A stretch of 40,401 nucleotides of DNA from Tissierella sp. (GTDB taxonomy: Bacteria > Bacillota > Clostridia > Tissierellales > Tissierellaceae). Below are positions 28,351 through 35,417 of this stretch, one piece after another. The notes beneath the pieces are model-generated. The model made no database searches. It had not been told where the DNA came from and worked only from the letters and a program-made list of their open reading frames with translations. Position numbers and translations under genes: made by a program. The stretch spans positions 1 to 40,401 of the forward strand of contig JAAYGX010000075.1 of assembly GCA_012735585.1 (NCBI GenBank). Direction: 5' to 3'. How positions within the stretch are numbered: the first letter of the stretch is position 1; each line of letters opens with the position of its first letter.

Positions 28351-29202
28351 TTAAGCTCTTCCTGCTGAACCAAAGATCTCCATCTTCTCTTTTATGATTT
28401 CCTTCATCGCTTTCGTTGCAGGTCCTAATATCTTTCTTGGGTCTATTTCATCAGGATTGTTCATTACAAACTCTTTCACTGCACCAGCAAAGGCATTCCT
28501 AATATCAGTATCAATATTAATTTTAGATATTCCAAGGGAAATAGCTTTTTGTAGACTTTCTGCCGGAACTCCACTTGAACCATGTAACACCAACGGAATA
28601 TCAACTACTTCTCTTATTGCCTTAATTCTATCATAATCTAATTTAGGTTCACCTTTATATACTCCGTGAGCAGTACCTACAGCAATAGCTAAATAGTCTA
28701 CTCCAGTCTCTTCAACAAATCTCTTGGCCTCTAAAGGATCAGTGAAAGTAGCGTCCTTTTCACTTACAGTAATATGATCTTCAGTACCCCCAATTTTTCC
28801 AAGTTCAGCCTCTACAGTAACCCCTACAGCATGAGCAATATCCACTACTTTTTTAGTAATTGCAATATTCTCTTCCAATGGAAATATAGAGCCATCAATC
28901 ATAACAGATGTGAATCCATGTCTAATACATAACATAACTTGGTCAAAATCAGTTCCATGATCAAGATGTAAGGCTACAGGCACTTTCGCATTTCTTCCGG
29001 CTAATTTACCTAAATTAGCTATATATTCGATTCCTGCATATTTGATGCCACCTTGGCTTGCTTGAAGTATAACTGGCGAATTTAATTCTTCTGCTGCATC
29101 TATTATGGCTTGAATTATTTCCATATTGTTTACATTAAAGGCACCTACTGCATATTTATTCTTCTGAGCATCTAATAATAGTTCTTTACCGGTTAATAGC
29201 AT
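28351..29202 (-). CDS. fba: Fructose-1,6-bisphosphate aldolase, class II
   Basis: This zinc-dependent aldolase makes or splits fructose-1,6-bisphosphate (glycolysis/gluconeogenesis). The 283 residues include the zinc His in ALHLDHGTD, the catalytic-loop Glu region [21 protein letters not shown] with a zinc His, and LHGSSGVP. Tagatose-bisphosphate aldolase is a close relative, but the glpX/fsa context favours Fba. The ATG follows GGGGAGAG, and a promoter lies at 29242-29271. Confidence 0.96.
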   Translation of the reverse strand: MLLTGKELLLDAQKNKYAVGAFNVNNMEIIQAIIDAAEELNSPVILQASQGGIKYAGIEYIANLGKLAGRNAKVPVALHLDHGTDFDQVMLCIRHGFTSVMIDGSIFPLEENIAITKKVVDIAHAVGVTVEAELGKIGGTEDHITVSEKDATFTDPLEAKRFVEETGVDYLAIAVGTAHGVYKGEPKLDYDRIKAIREVVDIPLVLHGSSGVPAESLQKAISLGISKINIDTDIRNAFAGAVKEFVMNNPDEIDPRKILGPATKAMKEIIKEKMEIFGSAGRA

Positions 29203-29241
29203 TATACTCTCCCCTTAGAATTTATTTTCTTATTTTTATAT

Positions 29242-29271
29242 ATTATACCACTATACTGCAAGTTCTAACAA
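29242..29271 (-). promoter_or_regulatory. Promoter of the fba series
   Basis: On the minus strand TTGTTA (29271-29266), an 18-nt spacer and TATAAT (29247-29242) lie 40 nt before the fba ATG. The rest of the 281-nt divergent gap (29203-29483) is AT-rich. It holds TTGACA at 29398-29403 and the inverted pair GATTTG/CAAATC (29386-29391, 29402-29407) before the ABC operon, but no convincing full plus-strand promoter. Confidence 0.6.
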
Positions 29272-29483
29272 CTCACTTTGCCCTAAATTATAACATATTG
29301 ATTTATCATAATCCATAAAATGTACTATTATTACATTTTTGTAAGGAAGCTTTTAGGAAATATATGGTAATATAAGAGTGAATGAGATTTGAAATCTTTG
29401 ACAAATCTTAATCTTATTGTAACCATTATATTATATCCATATGGTAAAATTATAACAACTTATGAAGTAAGGGGGATGAGCAT

Positions 29484-30197
29484 TTGAGTGAATTAATAGT
29501 ACTAAAGGATTTAACTAAGATTTATAAAATGGGAGACGAAAAAATTGTAGCCTTAAATAATATAAATCTCAATATCCACAAAGAAGAATTTGTCTGCTTA
29601 CTAGGCACTTCAGGTTCAGGTAAAAGTACCCTTCTAAATATGATGGCTGGTCTTGAGAAGCCAACAAAAGGGGAAATAATTATCAGCAATCATCATATAG
29701 AGAAGATGAGCGAAAAAAATGTAACTAAGTTCAGGCAATTAAATGTAGGATTTATATTTCAATCTTATAACTTAATACCTACCTTAACAGCCATGGAAAA
29801 CGTAAGCCTTGGACTTACATTCAAAGGAGTATCTAGATCCAAAAGAAACAAAATGGCCAAGGAAATGTTAGAAAATGTAGGCCTAGGCAGAAGGCTTCAT
29901 CACAAGCCTTCTGAAATGAGTGGTGGACAACAGCAAAGAGTCAGTATTGCCAGGGCTTTCGTTGCAAAACCTAGAATCATATTTGCCGATGAACCTACTG
30001 GAAACCTGGATACTAAGACTACCTTAGAGGTCATGGATTTGATGACATCAATGGCAAAGGAATTAAAGCAAACCCTAATTATTGTGACACATGATACTGA
30101 ATTAGCAGATTATGTCCATAGGGTTGTATATCTTAGAGATGGAAACATCGAAAAAATCGAAGAAAAAGAAGCATTAATAAAGGGGGACATTGTTTAA
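29484..30197 (+). CDS. ABC transporter ATP-binding protein, MacB/LolD type
   Basis: This 237-residue ATPase powers the permease encoded two genes downstream. Walker A is GTSGSGKST (41-49), the Q-loop IFQSYNL (91-97), the signature SGGQQ (146-150), Walker B RIIFADEP (164-171) and the H-loop His203 (VTHD). NLDTKTT after the Walker B is typical of the MacB/LolD/FtsE group of mechanotransmission ABC systems. The start is TTG 5 nt after GGGGGATG. The next gene starts 2 nt after its stop, so the three genes form one operon. Confidence 0.95.
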   Translation: MSELIVLKDLTKIYKMGDEKIVALNNINLNIHKEEFVCLLGTSGSGKSTLLNMMAGLEKPTKGEIIISNHHIEKMSEKNVTKFRQLNVGFIFQSYNLIPTLTAMENVSLGLTFKGVSRSKRNKMAKEMLENVGLGRRLHHKPSEMSGGQQQRVSIARAFVAKPRIIFADEPTGNLDTKTTLEVMDLMTSMAKELKQTLIIVTHDTELADYVHRVVYLRDGNIEKIEEKEALIKGDIV

Positions 30198-30199
30198 TC

Positions 30200-32269
30200 A
30201 TGAAAAGATTTTTAAGTATTATGTTAATTTTTGTTTTAATTGTCACAGCTATGCCTTTACAGGTATGGGCGGAGGAAGTTCTTCGACCTACTGGAAGATC
30301 CTTCCCTGAACCTATTATAACAGTAACTGACATGGATATGCCTTCCATTGATCCCGGTAAATCCAAAAATGTATCATTAACTATACAATCTATGGGAAAT
30401 CATGCTTTAGATGTAATGGTAAATCCTAGATTTACAGAACCCATCTCCTCAAATAACTTTAGTTCATCCATCTCAATCGGAGATATTAATCAAAATGCTA
30501 AAAAGTATTTGGATTTGAATATTGCAGTGGCTGAAAACGCAGCTCCAGGTAATTATCCTGTGGTTTTGGACTTCAGTTATTATTATAATGATGGAGATGG
30601 TAATAAGGTTCCTGTTTCAGGAAAAGAAGTCACCATCTATGTAAGAGTTTCTGGTAAAACTTCAGCTTCCAAACTATTAATCTCAAAGATTTCAACAGAA
30701 CCTGAAGTGATCCTTCCAAATCAAGATGTGAAACTAAATCTATTGTTTGAAAATATGGGCTCTCTTGATGCCAACAATGTAAATATTCGATTAGAAGGGT
30801 TAGATAGTGCTGCTGGGTTCTTTATCGGCTCTGGTACGGATGTGAAATATCTAAATCGAGTCCCTGGGAATATGGTATCCAGCGTTTCCTTTGACTTAAA
30901 AGCCTCACCGAAAATTACAAGGGGAACCCATGAATTAGAAGTTGTCTTTAAATATGGTGAAATAGAAGAACGACAAAAGCTATATTTAATCGTCGGAGGA
31001 TCCAATGTAAATGAATCCAATCTATTGATTGAAAACTTAGAGTATCCAACAACTGGTATATCACCAAATAAAGATTTTACATTGAAATTCAACTTAAGAA
31101 ATAATGGTGATACAGATGCAGTTAATATATTGGTTAAAGCTGAAAGTACAGACCCTGCAGTTGTACCTAAGTCCACTAGTATTCTTAAAGTAAATAGTCT
31201 TAAGGCAGAAGAAACAAAAGACTTAAGCTTTGTATTCACACCAACAGAAGATGCAATCACTAGAAATTATCCAATTAATATCACTGTAGAATATGAAGAT
31301 GAATTTAATCAAGGTGATGATTCCAAACACACTATCAATCAATATGTAGGAATGTATGTAGTGGCAAAAGATTCTGATGATACTAAAGGAAAACCAAAAT
31401 TGATTATTGATAAATACAGTTTTGAACCACAGTTGGTAGCGGCTGGAGAAAACTTTGAAATGAGCCTATCCTTCTACAACACAAATAGTACTAAGAGCGT
31501 AAATAATATTAAAATATTTTTAACTGCAGAACCAGGTTCAACATCCAATGAAGGTACTGCTACGGATAGTGGATCAGCCTTCACGCCAGTAGATAGCTCA
31601 AACACATTCTATATTGACTCCATTCCACCAAAGGGTAGAGTTGAAAAAACAATTACCATGTTTGTTGTTCCTGATGCAATAGCTAAGACTCATACTATAA
31701 CTGCAAACTTTGAGTATGAAGACAATGAAGGTAATGAGCTGAAGGATATAGAGCTGATTGGTGTGCCAGTTGTTCAACAATCAAAACTCGACCTAGGTGA
31801 ACTAGCATATGTACCAGAAGCATATATGGGTCAATCAACGCCTATTTCTTTAGAGTTTTATAATACTGGGAAAGTAACTTTATACAATATGATGGTCAAG
31901 CTCGAAGGTGATTTCCAAACAGAAAATGCTCAATATTATGTTGGAAACTTCGATAGTGGAAGCAGTGAATATTTTGAAGGGTATGTTATCCCTAATGAAA
32001 TGGGAGATTTAACTGGGGATATAGTATTTACCTATGAAGACTCCACAGGTCAAGTTCAAGAAGTACGGAAAGAATTCTCTTTAAATGTAATGGAAATGCC
32101 TGATTTTGAAGATCCTTGGGGCGGAGAAATGCCTCCAATGGAAGAAGAAGCAGGACTTCTAAAGTCCAAAGGCCTTTGGATTACACTGGGAGTAATTGCA
32201 GCTGCTATAGGAGGTTTTGTCTTCTATAAGAAAAAGAAAAAAGATAAGGAATTGGCATTAGATGAGTAA
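30200..32269 (+). CDS. Secreted membrane-anchored protein of Ig-like (CARDB/NEW3-type) repeats, ABC partner
   Basis: This is a 689-residue extracytoplasmic protein. It has a signal peptide (1-24, ending VWA-EE) and five beta-rich repeats at about 38-150, 157-265, 273-390, 399-522 and 527-630. Each has a PG/NQ-hxhxhxhxNxG core typical of CARDB/NEW3 Ig-like domains. An acidic Pro/Glu linker (631-652), one transmembrane helix (656-677) and a basic cytoplasmic tail (YKKKKKDK) follow. It sits in the slot that the membrane-fusion (MacA-like) protein occupies in Gram-negative MacAB operons, but I see no lipoyl or hairpin domain. The stop overlaps the permease start by 8 nt. The likely job is substrate capture or an external scaffold for the transporter; this is inference. 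Confidence 0.85.
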   Translation: MKRFLSIMLIFVLIVTAMPLQVWAEEVLRPTGRSFPEPIITVTDMDMPSIDPGKSKNVSLTIQSMGNHALDVMVNPRFTEPISSNNFSSSISIGDINQNAKKYLDLNIAVAENAAPGNYPVVLDFSYYYNDGDGNKVPVSGKEVTIYVRVSGKTSASKLLISKISTEPEVILPNQDVKLNLLFENMGSLDANNVNIRLEGLDSAAGFFIGSGTDVKYLNRVPGNMVSSVSFDLKASPKITRGTHELEVVFKYGEIEERQKLYLIVGGSNVNESNLLIENLEYPTTGISPNKDFTLKFNLRNNGDTDAVNILVKAESTDPAVVPKSTSILKVNSLKAEETKDLSFVFTPTEDAITRNYPINITVEYEDEFNQGDDSKHTINQYVGMYVVAKDSDDTKGKPKLIIDKYSFEPQLVAAGENFEMSLSFYNTNSTKSVNNIKIFLTAEPGSTSNEGTATDSGSAFTPVDSSNTFYIDSIPPKGRVEKTITMFVVPDAIAKTHTITANFEYEDNEGNELKDIELIGVPVVQQSKLDLGELAYVPEAYMGQSTPISLEFYNTGKVTLYNMMVKLEGDFQTENAQYYVGNFDSGSSEYFEGYVIPNEMGDLTGDIVFTYEDSTGQVQEVRKEFSLNVMEMPDFEDPWGGEMPPMEEEAGLLKSKGLWITLGVIAAAIGGFVFYKKKKKDKELALDE

Positions 32270-33584
32270 ACTTGATTTAATTCTAATGAGTATTAAAAAT
32301 CTGTGGAGAAGAAAGTTAAGAACATCCTTAACAATTCTTAGTGTAGTCATTGGTACTAGTGCAATAATCGTAATGCTTAGTCTTGGATTTGGATTAACAG
32401 GGTTTATGGAAGAGCAAATCTCTCAATGGGGTAGTTTAACAACGATTAATGTTCATAAAAAGTGGGCAGACCCTTCCCAACCTGGACAGAAAGAAGTTAA
32501 ATTAGATGATAAAGCCATAGCTAATTTTAAAACAATACCAAATGTTGTCGCTGTAAGTCCTATGCTTCAGGAGTATGGTGCAGTAATTAATGGTAGGTAT
32601 ATGGCTCAAGTTCCATTTAGAGGTATTGACCCAGATACTATGGAAGCATTTGGCTTTGAAGCCGCAGAAGGTAGACTTTTAAATAATAAGGATGAGTTAG
32701 TTGTAGTATTTGGTAGTAGTATGATTCACAACTTTTGGGATCCTAATTCCAGAGGTGTTTGGAGAGAACCAAAGATTAACCTTATGAAGGATAGAATGAG
32801 CCTTACCCTAGATCCTAATTATGGATATGGAGGAGCTTCAATGGGTATGGGTGGCGGCAAAGAAGTCAATTACAAGGAATATAAAATTAAAGCCGCAGGA
32901 GTATTAACCGAAGGAAACTGGGAAACTAGCTATGGTATCTATATGCCAATTCAAGAATTGCAAAAGATGGTTGCTGACAAACAAAAAGCAGAAGGCCAAA
33001 GACAATCTAGTCGCTCAACTTCTACTGAATACAATCAGATAGATATAAAAGTAGACGATATGAACAACGTTGCAGTCATTCAAGATCTTGTAAAAGAAAT
33101 GGGATATGAGGCCTATAGCCTTAATGACCAATTAGACATGATGAAAGAACAAGCAGCTATGATCCAAGCAGTATTAGGTGGTATTGGAGCCGTATCCCTG
33201 CTTGTAGCTGCCATAGGGATAACCAATACTATGATCATGAGTATCTATGAAAGAACCAAGGAGATTGGAGTAATGAAAGTTATAGGTGCATCAATTAAGG
33301 ATATAAAGGGATTGTTCCTATTTGAATCCGCCCTTATCGGCTTGTTAGGTGGAATATTTGGTGTAGGCTTCTCATACCTATTATCCTATGTAATCAATAA
33401 ATTTGGCGCCCAATCATTTGGTGAAGCAATGGGTGTGTATGGGGCAACAAAGATATCTATTATACCTATATGGCTAGTCTTTGCATCCATGGGATTCTCA
33501 GCCCTTATTGGGGTTATCTCAGGATACTTCCCAGCAAGAAGAGCAATGAATTTAAGTGCATTGGAAGCTATTAGAACAGAATAA
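32262..33584 (+). CDS. ABC transporter permease, FtsX/MacB family
   Basis: This 440-residue permease has TM1 (about 22-45), a large extracellular MacB_PCD-type domain (about 46-290) and three C-terminal helices (about 296-325, 348-372, 396-420). ERTKEIGVMKVIGAS after TM2 is the FtsX-type coupling motif, and SGYFPARRAMNLSALEAIR closes the protein in the standard way. A Gly/Met-rich stretch (GYGGASMGMGGG) lies in the extracellular domain. These exporters move or release substrates outside the membrane by mechanotransmission. A strong terminator follows. Confidence 0.93.
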   Translation: MSKLDLILMSIKNLWRRKLRTSLTILSVVIGTSAIIVMLSLGFGLTGFMEEQISQWGSLTTINVHKKWADPSQPGQKEVKLDDKAIANFKTIPNVVAVSPMLQEYGAVINGRYMAQVPFRGIDPDTMEAFGFEAAEGRLLNNKDELVVVFGSSMIHNFWDPNSRGVWREPKINLMKDRMSLTLDPNYGYGGASMGMGGGKEVNYKEYKIKAAGVLTEGNWETSYGIYMPIQELQKMVADKQKAEGQRQSSRSTSTEYNQIDIKVDDMNNVAVIQDLVKEMGYEAYSLNDQLDMMKEQAAMIQAVLGGIGAVSLLVAAIGITNTMIMSIYERTKEIGVMKVIGASIKDIKGLFLFESALIGLLGGIFGVGFSYLLSYVINKFGAQSFGEAMGVYGATKISIIPIWLVFASMGFSALIGVISGYFPARRAMNLSALEAIRTE

Positions 33585-33612
33585 AATAAGATCCTTAACT
33601 ATACTTAGGATG

Positions 33613-33647
33613 AAAAATGACGGTGCCTCTTAGGCACCGTCATTTTT
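33613..33647. terminator. Bidirectional terminator between the ABC operon and pyrG
   Basis: A 15-bp perfect stem (AAAAATGACGGTGCC with its complement) around TCTTA is flanked by A-runs and T-runs. It gives a T-tract in both directions and serves the convergent permease and pyrG genes. Confidence 0.93.
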
Positions 33648-33648
33648 T

Positions 33649-35244
33649 TTATTTCTTCGCAGCTTTAATAAATTCTCTAAATAATGGATGAGCATGTGTT
33701 GGTCTTGATTTGTATTCTGGGTGGAAATTAACCCCCATAAACCATGGGTGATCTTTGATCTCGATCATTTCAACCAGTCTTTCATCTGGAGAAAGTCCCG
33801 ATACCACTAGCCCTTTTTCAATCAATGTTTCCCTATACTCATTATTTATCTCATATCTATGTCTATGTCTTTCATAGATGATCTCTTCATTATAGATTTC
33901 TTTAGCTAAACTTCCTTCAGCAACCTTACATGGTTGAAGACCTAATCTCATTTTACCATTTAAGATTTCCGCATCTTTTTGTTCAGGCATTAGATCTATA
34001 ATTGGATACGCCGTCTCCGGATTCCACTCAGTTCCATTAGCATCCTTTAGTCCTGCCACATTTCTAGCATATTCTATGGCTGCCAGTTGCATACCTAAGG
34101 CTATTCCGAAAAATGGTATTTTGTTTTCTCTAGCATATTTAATTGCAGAGATCTTCCCTTCGATTCCTCTTACCCCAAATCCACCTGGAACCAAAATTCC
34201 GTCAGCACCATTTAAGTACTCTTTGCAATTCTCATCAGTTATATCCTCTGCTTGAATCCATTTGATATCCACATCTACTCCATTTTCTATACCACCATGG
34301 AATAGAGATTCAGCCACTGAAATATAGGCATCTTTTAATTCAACATATTTTCCAACTAAGGCAATCGTAACTTTTCCATCAATATTATCCATCTTATCAA
34401 GAAGCCCATTCCATTCAGTTAGATCCAGTTCACCACATTGTAAATTTAAATGACTGATAACCTGCTTAGCCAATCCTTGTTCTTCTAGCATAATAGGTAC
34501 TTCATAAATAGATTCTGCATCAAAGTTTTCAATTACCTCAGATGGATCTAAGTCACAGAATAAGGCAATTTTCTCCTTTGAATCTTCTGTAAGTGGTTTT
34601 TCCGTTCTACAAATTAAGATATCTGGTTGAATTCCAAGTCCTCTTAATTCTTTAACACTATGTTGAGTAGGTTTTGTCTTTAGTTCTCTACTTTTACTTA
34701 AATATGGTACCAAAGTCATATGAAGATATATGACATTTTCTTTACCTACATCGTATTTTATCTGTCTAATCGCCTCGATAAATGGTAGTGATTCTATATC
34801 ACCTACAGTACCACCGATTTCAGTTATTACAACATCAACATCTCTTTCTTTAGATGCTCTGATAATTCTTTCTTTAATCTCATTGGTTATATGAGGTATC
34901 ACCTGTATGGTACTACCATCATACTCTCTTTTTCTTTCCTTGTTTAAAACCGACCAATAAATTTTACCAGTAGTTACACTACTATTTTTATTAAGACTAA
35001 CATCAATAAATCTTTCATAATGTCCCAAATCTAAGTCCGTCAACGCACCATCATCAGTAACAAATACTTCACCATGTTGGTATGGACTCATAGTACCTGG
35101 GTCTACATTTATATAAGGGTCAAATTTTTGAATAGTGACCTTCAGTCCTCTACTCTTTAAAAGTTGACCTAAACTAGCAGCAGTGATTCCTTTTCCTAAA
35201 GATGAAACTACTCCACCTGTAACAAAAATATATTTTGTTGACAT
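33649..35244 (-). CDS. pyrG: CTP synthase with Ala replacing the glutaminase nucleophile Cys
   Basis: CTP synthase aminates UTP. The 531 residues match family length. The N-terminal synthetase domain (1-270) is intact: [22 protein letters not shown] and [11 protein letters not shown]. The C-terminal class I glutamine amidotransferase domain (about 290-530) is full length and keeps Glu406, His508 and Glu510 (NFHPE). However, the nucleophile motif reads FFGIALGMQ, with Ala382 (codon GCC, 34101-34099) where Cys is expected (GICLGMQ; Cys379 in E. coli). From TGC this needs two base changes, so one sequencing error is unlikely. Glutamine hydrolysis should be lost, leaving ammonia-dependent CTP synthesis. 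A consensus promoter lies upstream. Confidence 0.95.
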   Translation of the reverse strand: MSTKYIFVTGGVVSSLGKGITAASLGQLLKSRGLKVTIQKFDPYINVDPGTMSPYQHGEVFVTDDGALTDLDLGHYERFIDVSLNKNSSVTTGKIYWSVLNKERKREYDGSTIQVIPHITNEIKERIIRASKERDVDVVITEIGGTVGDIESLPFIEAIRQIKYDVGKENVIYLHMTLVPYLSKSRELKTKPTQHSVKELRGLGIQPDILICRTEKPLTEDSKEKIALFCDLDPSEVIENFDAESIYEVPIMLEEQGLAKQVISHLNLQCGELDLTEWNGLLDKMDNIDGKVTIALVGKYVELKDAYISVAESLFHGGIENGVDVDIKWIQAEDITDENCKEYLNGADGILVPGGFGVRGIEGKISAIKYARENKIPFFGIALGMQLAAIEYARNVAGLKDANGTEWNPETAYPIIDLMPEQKDAEILNGKMRLGLQPCKVAEGSLAKEIYNEEIIYERHRHRYEINNEYRETLIEKGLVVSGLSPDERLVEMIEIKDHPWFMGVNFHPEYKSRPTHAHPLFREFIKAAKK

Positions 35245-35283
35245 TTTATCTTTTCCCTCCCCATTAGTTCCTTTAACTATATA

Positions 35284-35312
35284 ATTCTATATCATAAAAA
35301 AACCTATGTCAA
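35284..35312 (-). promoter_or_regulatory. Sigma-A promoter of pyrG
   Basis: On the minus strand TTGACA (35312-35307), a 17-nt spacer and TAGAAT (35289-35284) precede pyrG, with a leader of about 33 nt. There is no run of initial G residues suggesting the Bacillus reiterative-GTP attenuation of pyrG, and no attenuator hairpin in the short leader. Confidence 0.75.
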
Positions 35313-35381
35313 TTAAATTTATATAATGGCTGTAAGCTTGCTTGTAATTATATTGTAATATAAAAATACCAATTAATGTAG

Positions 35382-35387
35382 TATAAT
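35382..35387 (+). promoter_or_regulatory. -10 element of the SLH protein gene
   Basis: A perfect TATAAT lies 30 nt before the ATG. The -35 region at 17 nt (TATAAA) is poor. AAGGAGAG is the ribosome binding site. Confidence 0.4.
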
Positions 35388-35417
35388 TGTAGTAGAAATA
35401 GATGAAAGGAGAGATTC

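Noticed and set aside
30721-31260. 179-codon open frame antisense to the Ig-repeat gene
   Set aside because: No ribosome binding site and no recognisable motif; the sense frame is continuous with a signal peptide and TM anchor.
34099-34101. Single-base sequencing error as the cause of Ala382 in CTP synthase
   Set aside because: GCC differs from TGC at two positions and from TGT at three, while flanking codons give the expected conserved residues. Raw reads would settle it.
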